This document shows, in pieces, positions 1-9,312 of a stretch of DNA of 50,155 nucleotides. Every line of letters begins with the position of its first letter. The stretch's first letter is position 1. Below the pieces are notes generated by a model. The model made no database searches and was not told the DNA's origin. It was given only the letters and a program-made list of their open reading frames with translations. The stretch is from Candidatus Zhuqueibacterota bacterium (GTDB lineage: Bacteria; Zhuqueibacterota; Zhuqueibacteria; Zhuqueibacterales; Geothermadaptataceae), in assembly GCA_015491485.1 (NCBI GenBank), contig WFVT01000032.1:1-50155 (forward strand). Direction: 5' to 3'. The translations under genes and the position numbers were made by a program.

Positions 1-99
1 CTGCAATTGATAAGAAATGAACAGGCTGGCGGATACAGTGGCAAGAATGAGCAGAAACAGGTTGAGGAAAATAATTTTTTTACGGAGTGAAAGCGTCAT
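1..99 (-). CDS. N-terminus of a membrane protein, probably a sensor histidine kinase (truncated by window edge)
   Basis: Reverse-strand ATG at 99..97 gives MTLSLRKKIIFLNLFLLILATVSASLFISYQLQ, open to the window edge; a signal/TM helix directly downstream of an OmpR-type regulator. Confidence 0.6.
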   Translation of the reverse strand, partial: MTLSLRKKIIFLNLFLLILATVSASLFISYQLQ

Positions 100-102
100 A
101 TA

Positions 103-801
103 TCAGCTTTGATCGTCTTTGAACCGGTATCCCACACCTTTGAACGTTTCGATGCGTGCGGCATATTTAGGTCCGAGCTTCTCACGGATTTTTCGGATAT
201 GAACGTCGATGGTGCGGTCAGTAACGATGATGTCATATCCCCAAATGTGGTCGAGCAGGGCTTCGCGGGTCACCACACGGCCGGTCCTTAAAGCCAGATA
301 TTCCAGAATTTGGAATTCCTTTTTGGTGAGCTTGACCTCTTTGCCGTCCACTCGAACGGAAAAGCTTTCGGGCTGAATCTCCAGGCCGTTGAATTTCAGG
401 ACACGGGGTTCCTTACTGCGGCTGACCTGGTTGGCCTTGCGCAACACCGTTTTGACGCGCGCGATCAATTTGCGCAGACTGATCGGCTTGACGATGTAAT
501 CGTCCGCCCCCAATTCCAGGCCGACCACCTCATCGATTTCACTGCTTTTGGCGGTGAGAAAAATCACTGGAATGGACGCCGTTTCGGGTTTGGCGCGCAA
601 TTCCCGTAAAACCGTCCAGCCGTCTTTTTGCGGCAGCATGATATCCAGGATGATCAGGTCTGGATTCACACGCTCGGCCAGCTCCAACGCCTGCTCGCCA
701 TCGCGGGCCGTCACGATGTGGTAGCCCTCGGCCTGCAAATTGAACTCCAGCAGGTCGAGAATGTCCTTTTCATCATCTACGATAAGGATGGTTTGGGCCA
801 T
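103..801 (-). CDS. OmpR/PhoB-family response regulator (REC + winged helix)
   Basis: MAQTILIVDDEKDILDLLEFNL...LDIMLPQKDGW...YIVKPIS, then a trans_reg_C domain (VDVHIRKIREKLG...FKGVGYRF). Start placed at MAQ rather than the longer ORF start. Confidence 0.93.
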   Translation of the reverse strand: MAQTILIVDDEKDILDLLEFNLQAEGYHIVTARDGEQALELAERVNPDLIILDIMLPQKDGWTVLRELRAKPETASIPVIFLTAKSSEIDEVVGLELGADDYIVKPISLRKLIARVKTVLRKANQVSRSKEPRVLKFNGLEIQPESFSVRVDGKEVKLTKKEFQILEYLALRTGRVVTREALLDHIWGYDIIVTDRTIDVHIRKIREKLGPKYAARIETFKGVGYRFKDDQS

Positions 802-1242
802 GGTTGATTTCGCCCCTCGATATGGATTCACGGAGAAGGCAATATCGCCGTTGCCGTTTCAAATCGCCCAAAGATAAGTTGAAAAATTTCGGGAAACAAG
901 GGAATTTATTGCCCCATGGTGCCGAATCGAAATCCAATGGCGTTTTGAAGCCCGCCAAAAGAAGAAGATATGGTAAGTGAATTACGAAAATGTGGCTGAA
1001 TTTACCCGCCAAACCGTCATCCAGATTGAGTTGTCGGCTCAATATGGGTATGAAATGAGCCCGAGATGTCAAATGGATTCAGCGCAGTCCCTGAAAAACA
1101 CCCCGGTTCTGTAAAATTGCTGTAAACCGAATGTGGGTGGCGAAATTGTTGCATTGGCGTATTCGGAAAGACGAATCGTACGAGCACATGGATGTGTTTT
1201 GAGCCATACAGCCAGGATCAGAGCAACAGGAAAGGAGAGCTC

Positions 1243-1617
1243 ATGCCTTCCATCAAAACCCGGTTCGAAAGCGCCTCCGCGGCATCAACCGCCTGCCGCA
1301 GTCCATTCATGGCCGTCACAGCCACGCTGAAACTGTATGATGATGAAATCACCGGAAGCATCGAACTGTCGGGTCTGGTGGCCGGTTCGGATGCGCAATC
1401 ACTTGCTCAGTTTTTGCGCAAACTGACGGCGTTGCCGGCACAGCGCTGGATCCTGCATCTCCATGAAGTCCGTGTGCTGAGCTTGAAGGGGTTGCAGGCG
1501 ATTTTGAAGTTTGCGAAAAATGTGCAGCGTCGAGGCGCGATGGTCATTATCCGGCAGACCAACCCCATCATCAATCATTTGATTCAGGAAATGGATGTAT
1601 CCGGCTATTTCGAGTGA
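1243..1617 (+). CDS. STAS-domain protein (anti-sigma factor antagonist-like)
   Basis: Internal ATG preceded by ggaaaggagagctc; C-terminal SLKGLQAILKFAKNVQRRGAMVIIRQTNPIINHLIQ pattern is STAS-like. Confidence 0.65.
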   Translation: MPSIKTRFESASAASTACRSPFMAVTATLKLYDDEITGSIELSGLVAGSDAQSLAQFLRKLTALPAQRWILHLHEVRVLSLKGLQAILKFAKNVQRRGAMVIIRQTNPIINHLIQEMDVSGYFE

Positions 1618-1653
1618 GCCTTCTCGAAAACGTCCGCACATGGCATAAAAAAA

Positions 1654-1738
1654 CGTCATGGCGAGGAGCAGAGCACCGACGCCTTTCCCTCCCGAATCGG
1701 TGGCCGGGCGCCGCGCTCTGAATCGGCTCGCGATGACG
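1654..1738. repeat. Short interspersed element with inverted ends CGTCATGGCGAG ... CTCGCGATGACG
   Basis: 1654-1665 and 1727-1738 are near-perfect reverse complements (11 of 12); resembles the widespread CGTCATTGCGAGGAGC intergenic repeat family. Confidence 0.6.
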
Positions 1739-1750
1739 GTGTATGGACAG

Positions 1751-1768
1751 GCCGACAAGCTGGTCGGC
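1751..1768. repeat. Palindrome GCCGAC-AAGCTG-GTCGGC (REP-like or terminator-like)
   Basis: Perfect 6-bp arms in the gap between convergent genes. Confidence 0.55.
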
Positions 1769-1775
1769 TCGTAGC

Positions 1776-4700
1776 CTATGTCAGCTCTTTTACCAGCGCC
1801 TGCAATGCCGGATTCAGTTTTTTGATTTCATCCTCAAGCACCACACTGACTTCTTCCGCCTTTTCCAGATTGCCTTCTTTTGCCAATTGCTCCAGCTTGT
1901 AAGCAAGATCATAGGCTCTCTGGGCGCTGAATGTACCGACAGAGCCTTTCAAGCTGTGAGCCGCACGGGAAAGCGCTTCCGCATCTTTGTTTTCCAGCGC
2001 TTCCCGGATGTGTTGTAACATTTCTGGACTGGTTTCCAGAAAAATGCTGACCAGCTCCTCCAGCAGTTCCTTGTCCCCCGCCACACCCTCTAAAACGGCC
2101 TCTGGATCCAGCAAGTCCGTTCTTCCTTGAGTAGATTCGGTCATGGCGTTTTCCTCACGGTTGGTTTGATTTAGAATACGATCGATTTCTTTAAACAAAT
2201 TTTCTTTGCGAATGGGTTTGGTTGCGTATCCATCCATTCCAGCCTGTATGCATCGTTCTTCGTCCCCTTTCATTGCGTGGGCGGTGAGCGCAATGATTGG
2301 AATATGGCCGCCGCGTTCTTTTTCCAGGTTTCGAATGATTTGCGTGGCTTCAATACCGCCCATTTCCGGCATCTGTACGTCCATGAGGATCAGATCGAAC
2401 GGTTTCTTTTGCCACAGCTCAACCGCCTCGCGGCCATTTTCAGCAACCTCCACCTCATAACCATGTTTTTCCAGCAAGCGTTTTGCCAGTTTCTGGTTCA
2501 CCGCGTTATCCTCTGCTAATAATATTCGGAGTTTTTTCTCGGATGCATGAGTGCTGTTGGCAATTTCGTCCCATTTTGCCGCCTGAACCGCCTGCTCATC
2601 TGCATCCCCATCGATGACCCGTATTTGAGGTTGACTGACGACACGGATAATTTCATTAAACAAATCCGACGGACGGATGGGTTTTAAAAGGTATGCCGAA
2701 ATGCCGAGTTCCTGACATTTTTGGATGACATCTTTTTGCATGGTCAGGGGCAGCATCATAATGATTTCCGGCGGAGATACGCTTTCATGCTGCTGGTAGA
2801 GGTCCCGGATTTGTCGGACTAACTCAAAGCCGTCCATGTCCGGCATTTTGGCATCGACCAATAATACATGGATCGGTTTTTGATGGCGCAGAGCCGCTTC
2901 GACCCATTTGAGGAGCGTATGAGCATCGTTGGCCAATTGCGGTTGTATGCGCCAGCTCAGCAGGATTTTTCCGATGACCTGCAAACTTCTGCGGTGATCA
3001 TCGACCACCATGACGTTGAGCCGGGTTAAGGCCTCCGCGTACTGTTCCGGATCGTGCTCTTTTTCAGCGCTCTGCTGAACTTGAAACGGAATGACGAATT
3101 GAAATTGACTCCCCACACCGACTTGCGAGGTCACCCAGATGGTTCCTCCCATAAGCTCAACGAGCTGCTTGCAGATCGCAAGGCCGAGTCCCGTGCCGCC
3201 GAACTTCCGCGTGGTGGAGCCGTCCGCCTGCGTGAAGGCGTCAAAAATGACTTTTAATTTGTCTTCAGGGATCCCGATCCCGGAATCGGCAACTTTGAAG
3301 TAAATCAGCTCGGTGTCAGCCTGCGTCTGCGTTCGATGGTAAACGGATTTGATCCGTTCCAGAAGGTCAGATGAAATTCCGGATAGATTGATGTCATCCG
3401 GAAAGTGGCGAATTTGCAGACATTCTAAGACGACTTCGCCCTCTTGTGTAAATTTTATGGCATTGGAAATCAAGTTCATTAAGATCTGCTGCAGCCGATA
3501 CGGATCGCCGACAATGATTTCCGGCAGATAGGGATCGGTGTAATAGACAAATTCCAGCCCCTTCTCCTCGGTTTTGAGAGCAAATGTTTTTACCACATCC
3601 GACAGATGGGCTTTCAGGGAAAACGGAATCATTTCCAGGTCCAGTTTACCCGCCTCAATTTTCGAGAAATCCAGAATATCGTTGATGATATTGAGCAGGG
3701 TGTTGGACGACTGCTGCACGAGCTGCAAATATTCCCGCTGTTCATCATTGAGATCCGTTTCCAGCACAAGATCGGTCATGCCGATAATGGCATTCATGGG
3801 CGTTCGGATTTCATGACTCATATTGGCCAGGAACTCCGATTTCAGCCGTGCAGCCTGATTGGCATGATCCCGGGCGATCTCCAACTCGCGCCGCAATTTG
3901 ACTTCATCTTCAATGGTTTTCATTTCCACCGACAGCTCAGGGTTGCCGCCGGGATCGCGTTTGATCGGGCGAATGGTAAAGATACTGGGGATATAGCCGC
4001 GTCGGGGATTGTGCAACTGCAGTTCGGTTCGGAAATAGCCCTCCTGTAATACCACATCCAGACCGGTGGATATTTTTTGCAAATCCTCGCTTTTGAAAAT
4101 CGGTAGCTCCGTAATGCGTTTATTTTGAATGGTATCCAAAGAAAGACCGGTAAAATTCAAAAAACTATTGTTGGCAATCAGAATCTTCCCCTGGGGATCA
4201 ACTTTGAGAATGAAGGTGTCCAGGCTGTTGATCCATTCTTGGATTTCCCGCTGGCTTTGATTCAGCAGCTCGTAGAATTTCTTTTGTTCAAATAAAATGT
4301 AGCCAAAGAAAAGCACCGCTACACAGAACAGTAAGATAAAAATGCCCCCGACCAAATAATTGGTCTTCTTGATTTGGTGCAGGACGGCCGAATGGGGAAT
4401 GGAAAAAACGAAACCAATAGGCTCGTCCCAGATTTGAATGGGCGTGTAGGCGGCAACAAATTTTTCCTGGGTCAGTGCATCGCCGTTGTCCGTTCGTGCG
4501 TAAAAGTGCGTTATGCCGTCAAATCCCTGTTTGAGATCATCAAAAAAGCGGCTCAATCCCGGGCTGTTTTCTTCCGGGAAAAAGTTTTCAGAACTGAGGA
4601 TGGTCTGATTGGTGGCAAAATTATACACCCACACTTTCAGGTTTAAATCCAGAAGAAAATTTTTGAAACTGTTTAAAAACAGCGTTTGAGGCGAAAGCAC

Positions 4701-5225
4701 CAACACGACGTTGCTCAGCGTGTACTGATTGCGGCGAACCGGCTTGAGGTAGGCCGGACGTTTGCCGGATTCGGTGCCGACCTGAATTTTGAAATGCTCG
4801 GATATTTCACGAAACGGCAGGCGGTTATCCTTTTTGCGCCTGGAGCCAGCAATATGAAAATAGTTGTTCTCATCTTTGCGGATTTCCAGCAGCACGCTGT
4901 CCGGCGTGTACCAGTAAATGGCTTCAAGCCAGTCTTCGTATTTCGAAAAAAAACGCCCGAGCTGGCGCTGCACTTCAAATCGATCGCCGTCTTCGAAAAT
5001 CACCAGCTCTGTGAGATAGTCCAGATCCGTATGGACGTCCTGGTGCCTTAGCATCAGCCGTTCGCGGGCAAACTGCGCCTGACGGAGCAAGCGGCTGCCG
5101 GTTTGTTGCAGGGCTTTGGAATGAATGCTGATCAGAAACTGATAGCCCCCATAAATAATCGCCCCTGCAATCAGCAGAAAAAGGGTAACGAGAAAGCGCG
5201 TGTTTATAGGCCTCGGAGTTGCCAT
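1776..5225 (-). CDS. Hybrid sensor histidine kinase (TM sensor, PAS, HisKA, HATPase, two REC domains, HPt)
   Basis: FLANMSHEIRTPMNAIIGM (H box), GGTGLGLAICKQLVELMGG (G box), LLVDAKMPDMDGFE and LILMDVQMPEMGGIEAT (REC), AAHSLKGSVGTF (HPt). Start could be 5234 or 5225. Confidence 0.95.
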   Translation of the reverse strand: MATPRPINTRFLVTLFLLIAGAIIYGGYQFLISIHSKALQQTGSRLLRQAQFARERLMLRHQDVHTDLDYLTELVIFEDGDRFEVQRQLGRFFSKYEDWLEAIYWYTPDSVLLEIRKDENNYFHIAGSRRKKDNRLPFREISEHFKIQVGTESGKRPAYLKPVRRNQYTLSNVVLVLSPQTLFLNSFKNFLLDLNLKVWVYNFATNQTILSSENFFPEENSPGLSRFFDDLKQGFDGITHFYARTDNGDALTQEKFVAAYTPIQIWDEPIGFVFSIPHSAVLHQIKKTNYLVGGIFILLFCVAVLFFGYILFEQKKFYELLNQSQREIQEWINSLDTFILKVDPQGKILIANNSFLNFTGLSLDTIQNKRITELPIFKSEDLQKISTGLDVVLQEGYFRTELQLHNPRRGYIPSIFTIRPIKRDPGGNPELSVEMKTIEDEVKLRRELEIARDHANQAARLKSEFLANMSHEIRTPMNAIIGMTDLVLETDLNDEQREYLQLVQQSSNTLLNIINDILDFSKIEAGKLDLEMIPFSLKAHLSDVVKTFALKTEEKGLEFVYYTDPYLPEIIVGDPYRLQQILMNLISNAIKFTQEGEVVLECLQIRHFPDDINLSGISSDLLERIKSVYHRTQTQADTELIYFKVADSGIGIPEDKLKVIFDAFTQADGSTTRKFGGTGLGLAICKQLVELMGGTIWVTSQVGVGSQFQFVIPFQVQQSAEKEHDPEQYAEALTRLNVMVVDDHRRSLQVIGKILLSWRIQPQLANDAHTLLKWVEAALRHQKPIHVLLVDAKMPDMDGFELVRQIRDLYQQHESVSPPEIIMMLPLTMQKDVIQKCQELGISAYLLKPIRPSDLFNEIIRVVSQPQIRVIDGDADEQAVQAAKWDEIANSTHASEKKLRILLAEDNAVNQKLAKRLLEKHGYEVEVAENGREAVELWQKKPFDLILMDVQMPEMGGIEATQIIRNLEKERGGHIPIIALTAHAMKGDEERCIQAGMDGYATKPIRKENLFKEIDRILNQTNREENAMTESTQGRTDLLDPEAVLEGVAGDKELLEELVSIFLETSPEMLQHIREALENKDAEALSRAAHSLKGSVGTFSAQRAYDLAYKLEQLAKEGNLEKAEEVSVVLEDEIKKLNPALQALVKELT

Positions 5226-6220
5226 AAAGTCCAACCCAATTCATCGATTTTTGCCGACATGATGGAATACACTTCCCCTGCAATCGATAGCACAACGTCT
5301 CGCCGGTTTTGCTGAATCACGGCTTCGGCGACCTCCCGGATTTCTCGAGTTGGGCTTTTCAGTAAATTAAATTGCTCCGACCGGAAGGTATTTGAACGAA
5401 TAGTGGCAATGTATTTATGATTCACCAGGGGAGGAAGCCGCAGGATTTTGGCTCCCTGTTCCTCGGTCGCAATCACCAGACCTTCATGATCAACGATCAG
5501 GAAGATGCCGTCCTCGGAATTCAAATACCGGTCGGCAATGTTTTTGATGGTGACATCGATGCCGGCGACGCCCACAAATTGATTTTTGACGTACACCGGT
5601 GCGATCGTGGAAACCGTCCAGCCGCGCCCGGCGGGATCCACATACGGCTTGTTGATCCACAGGCTTTTGCGTTCCGGGTTATGCTGTTCATCCGCCAGAT
5701 AAAAGAAATTGAATTGCCGCACGTCAAGTTTGGGCTCGAATACCATCAGCACATCAAAGTAAGGGTAGATGCGGCAGAAACTTTCGGGATCATTGAAATA
5801 GATTTGACTGACTTCAGGGTAAATATCCACCACCGGCTTCATGAATAAATCAAAAAATTCTGTGAAACGCGCACGGGCACGGATGCGATCGTCCACGGGA
5901 ACGGCTCCGGACACGAACAGTGCGGATCCACCGTCATCTTCGGGCTTGTACAGCACCGTTTTTTCATACATGGCATATTTGGATCGGGTGAGTCCGTCTC
6001 GAAGCCGGTTTTGATTTTCATAAATCCCGCGAATATAATGACTGTAAAATTCCACCATTTTTCGGATGTGGAAAAAATCCCGATTGATCTGAGAGGCGAT
6101 ATTTTCCAGTTCAAAAAGTAAATGATTATCCTGATCTTTTGCCTGATTTTGGGAGCATTGCCAGGCAACCATCGTGACGAAGAAAAACAGAAGTGCGGAT
6201 TTTAACCGTTTCATGATCAT
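5204..6220 (-). CDS. Cache/PDC-sensor-domain lipoprotein
   Basis: Signal peptide with lipobox-like VAWQC; SLWINKPYVDPAGRGWTVSTIAPVYVKNQFVGVAGIDVTI is a typical Cache motif; overlaps the start of the downstream kinase gene. Confidence 0.8.
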   Translation of the reverse strand: MIMKRLKSALLFFFVTMVAWQCSQNQAKDQDNHLLFELENIASQINRDFFHIRKMVEFYSHYIRGIYENQNRLRDGLTRSKYAMYEKTVLYKPEDDGGSALFVSGAVPVDDRIRARARFTEFFDLFMKPVVDIYPEVSQIYFNDPESFCRIYPYFDVLMVFEPKLDVRQFNFFYLADEQHNPERKSLWINKPYVDPAGRGWTVSTIAPVYVKNQFVGVAGIDVTIKNIADRYLNSEDGIFLIVDHEGLVIATEEQGAKILRLPPLVNHKYIATIRSNTFRSEQFNLLKSPTREIREVAEAVIQQNRRDVVLSIAGEVYSIMSAKIDELGWTLWQLRGL

Positions 6221-6572
6221 TTCCCTATCTATTTTTTGATTTGGCAATTCCCAAATAATGCGACAATTGGCCTAATTTTTAGGAAATAATTACTATGCGG
6301 CCTATTTTTATGCTATTACATCGGCAGGATTTTAAAATTCTTGGAAAAAAACTTGCCGTCATGCCAGGACGATAGCTCGGCGGGGAAGACGGGGTCGATC
6401 GGGGAGAGCCACGTTATGGAGGGAACGGATTTCAGCGGACATTTCGGTGATACCGGGTGGAAAAGCCGTTTACGGAAAAAAGCCTTGCCCGGCCTGCGAT
6501 ACGTCACGCAGGCCCGGAGGAAATGGAGCGAGTGGATTCAGCAATCGCGAACAAGCGAGCGGGGCTGTGGCT

Positions 6573-9092
6573 TCAATATTTTGCCAGCAGGCGCGCCGCC
6601 CGCACGATGTGTTCCGGGCTGACAAGAAATGCTTCTTCCAGTGGCGGACTGTACGGCACGGGCGTGTCCAGCGCGCCGAGCACGCGCACCGGCGCATCCA
6701 GATATTCAAACGCCTCTTCGGCTATCATCGACGCGATAGATTGCCCGATGCCGCCGGTTTTGCTGTCTTCCTGTACAATGAGCACCTTGCCGGTTTTTTT
6801 GGCGCTCCACAAAATCGCCGTGCGGTCCAGCGGTTGGATGGAGCGCAGATCCAGCACCAGGCACTGAAGGCCGTCTTCGGCTTCCAGTTGCCGGGTGGCC
6901 TCGAGACAGCGATGCACGTAGGCACCGTACGTGATGATGGTCAGGTCGGAACCGTCGCGCTTTAGATGCGCCCGGCCGATGGGCAGCAGCCGATCCGCAT
7001 CTGCAGGCGGCAAGTCTTCTTTAATGTTGGCGGCGCGGTACAGCGCGATGTGCTCGTAAAACAACACCGGATTATCATCCCGGATCGCGGCTTTGAGCAA
7101 TGCCTTGGCTTCGCGGGGCGTGGATGGGCAGACGATTTTGAGTCCCGGTGTGCGGAAAAACCACGGTTCGGTGTTCTGTGAATGGTACGGGCCGGCCTGC
7201 CGCAGTCCGCCCCACGGCATGCGGACCGTCATCGGCACCGGATGATGCCAGCGGTAGTAAATTTTTGCTGCATTGTTGACCAACTGATTAAAGCCGCTGG
7301 CGACAAAATCGTTGAACTGGATTTCCGCCACCGGGCGCTTGCCCATAAGCGCCGCGCCGGTGGCCGCCCCGATGATCGCGGACTCAGCCAGCGGTGTGTT
7401 CAGCAGTCGGTCTCCGAATTTATCCAGAAGCGATTTGAGAATGACAAAGGCATTGCCATACTTGCCGCCAACGTCTTCTCCAAGAATGAACACATCCGGA
7501 TCGCGGCGCATCTCCTCCTCCAGCGCCTCAACGATCGCCTGCCAGAAGGTTTTTCCTTTTGGATCGGGGGTGAAACCAACCGGTTCATCGCTGTGCCAGT
7601 CCGGTATATCCGGAAATACCGATGTGCGGTTTTCGAGCGGTTCCACGTGCACTGCAGGTACTCCGTCGGTGAATACCGGGTGGCCTGCCAGTGAAACTTT
7701 GGGCCATTCCGCCTGTTTGACGCGTTCAGCCGCCGCTTCGATTTCGGCTTCCACTTCGGATATCATCCGAGCAATCTCGCTCTCCGTCAGCAGGTTTTCC
7801 CGAAGGAGCTTTTCGCGATAGCGGGCGATCGGATCTTTGCGCCGCCAGTATGCATATTTTTCCGCATCCACATAGCCGCCATCGCGGATGTCGGGATATT
7901 CCAGAAACTGGTCGGGTTCGTGGCCGAAGTACAGCATATCATCGTGGTGGGCATGCCCGCACATGCGCATACAAACCAGCTCCACCATCACCGGGCCCTC
8001 CCCGCGGCGGCAGGCTTCGGCGGCTTCGGTAACGGCGGCAAAGACCGCTTCCGGATCGGTGCCATCGACGGTGATGCCACGGATGCCGTAGCCCCTGGCA
8101 CGCTCGGCCAGCCGCTCGCAGGCGAACTGCTCGTTGACCGGCGTCGAAAGCGCGGTTTGATTGTTCTGCAAGACATACACGATGGGCATTTTCTGCACGG
8201 CAGCAAAATTGATCGCTTCGTGCCATTCGCCGGCGGAGGTGGCGCCCTCGCCGTTGCAATTGATGACCACCCGTCCCGTGCCTTTCAGCGCCAGGCCGAT
8301 ACCGCAGGTGGTGCCGGTGCTGATGGCGATGGGCGCGGCCGGCGGCAACACCCCGATATCAAAATCGCCGATGTGCAGGTCTTTGCCCTGGGTAGGAACG
8401 CCCGGTTTCCCCATTTGTGCGGCCATCACGTCGTAGGGCTCCAGCCCCATGGCCAGCGCCAGCCCCAGATCACGGATCATCGGCGCCACGATGTCGCCGG
8501 TGTAGCGGCCGTTGTCCCGGTACCGTTCGCCGCGGTGCAGCCGGATGCCGGCGGCGTAAATCGCTTCCTGGCCCATGGACCGGAATCCCTTGCCCTGAAA
8601 CGGAGTGCCGTCCGGTAGCTTGATTTCATTACTGGCAAAAAATTTTTTCAATCGGGCATCCAGATAGCGGGTGCGGAGCATGCCGCGCAGAATTTCGATT
8701 TTCTCCTGTGGTGTCAGACTGGCGCGCAGCCGCAGCCGCTCAAAAGCCGCCCGGATGTCAGCTTGCAAGCCATGCAGAAACCGTTCACGTATGTTGACGG
8801 CGGACAGCATGGGGACGACTTCTTTTTTTTGCCAGGCGGTGGGAATTCGATTCAGAAGTTCTGGAAGGCGGTTCACGAAGTGATCTTCAGTTTGCTGGAG
8901 TGCCGAAGCCGTCATTCGGCCGGGCTGCCGTGCCAAAAGCTCTTGCAACTCCTGAAACAAAGCGCCGGCAGCGGCGGGAACGATTTGAAACAGCGTCTGA
9001 TGCAGCTCGAGCAAAATATCCGATTTGGCAAAACGCGGAGAAGATGCTTTCTTTTTCGGTTTGCGTGTGCGGGCTTTATTCTGGATGGCCAT
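6573..9092 (-). CDS. Thiamine-dependent 2-oxoacid dehydrogenase E1, alpha and beta subunits fused
   Basis: N-terminal E1-alpha (GNGEGATSAGEWHEAINFAAVQKMPIVYVLQNNQ, TPP-binding) followed by E1-beta (FILGEDVGGKYGNAF...GPYHSQNTEPWF...VQEDSKTGGIGQSIAS). Confidence 0.93.
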   Translation of the reverse strand: MAIQNKARTRKPKKKASSPRFAKSDILLELHQTLFQIVPAAAGALFQELQELLARQPGRMTASALQQTEDHFVNRLPELLNRIPTAWQKKEVVPMLSAVNIRERFLHGLQADIRAAFERLRLRASLTPQEKIEILRGMLRTRYLDARLKKFFASNEIKLPDGTPFQGKGFRSMGQEAIYAAGIRLHRGERYRDNGRYTGDIVAPMIRDLGLALAMGLEPYDVMAAQMGKPGVPTQGKDLHIGDFDIGVLPPAAPIAISTGTTCGIGLALKGTGRVVINCNGEGATSAGEWHEAINFAAVQKMPIVYVLQNNQTALSTPVNEQFACERLAERARGYGIRGITVDGTDPEAVFAAVTEAAEACRRGEGPVMVELVCMRMCGHAHHDDMLYFGHEPDQFLEYPDIRDGGYVDAEKYAYWRRKDPIARYREKLLRENLLTESEIARMISEVEAEIEAAAERVKQAEWPKVSLAGHPVFTDGVPAVHVEPLENRTSVFPDIPDWHSDEPVGFTPDPKGKTFWQAIVEALEEEMRRDPDVFILGEDVGGKYGNAFVILKSLLDKFGDRLLNTPLAESAIIGAATGAALMGKRPVAEIQFNDFVASGFNQLVNNAAKIYYRWHHPVPMTVRMPWGGLRQAGPYHSQNTEPWFFRTPGLKIVCPSTPREAKALLKAAIRDDNPVLFYEHIALYRAANIKEDLPPADADRLLPIGRAHLKRDGSDLTIITYGAYVHRCLEATRQLEAEDGLQCLVLDLRSIQPLDRTAILWSAKKTGKVLIVQEDSKTGGIGQSIASMIAEEAFEYLDAPVRVLGALDTPVPYSPPLEEAFLVSPEHIVRAARLLAKY

Positions 9093-9176
9093 GGATCTTT
9101 CCCTTACGTATCGTTGATGATGCTGTCAATACGAAACATCACTCATGCGTGCCGGAACCAAACGAATCTATTCCAT

Positions 9177-9205
9177 AATATAAGCGACGCAAATCGTGAA
9201 TGCAA
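9177..9205 (-). promoter_or_regulatory. Sigma70-like promoter TTGCAT-17-TATATT upstream of the E1 gene
   Basis: Reverse complement of 9177-9205 reads TTGCAT, 17-bp spacer, TATATT. Confidence 0.55.
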
Positions 9206-9312
9206 AACAAACTCACGGAACCGCTGTCTCAGTGGTTCCGCAGTGCTTGACTTGTGAAGGGCAGAGAATTAATTTGCAACCGTTGAAAGCAAACATCGGT
9301 TCGGTCAATGAA

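Noticed and set aside
7920-8618. 232-aa forward ORF
   Set aside because: Antisense to the conserved E1-alpha coding region; low-complexity shadow translation.
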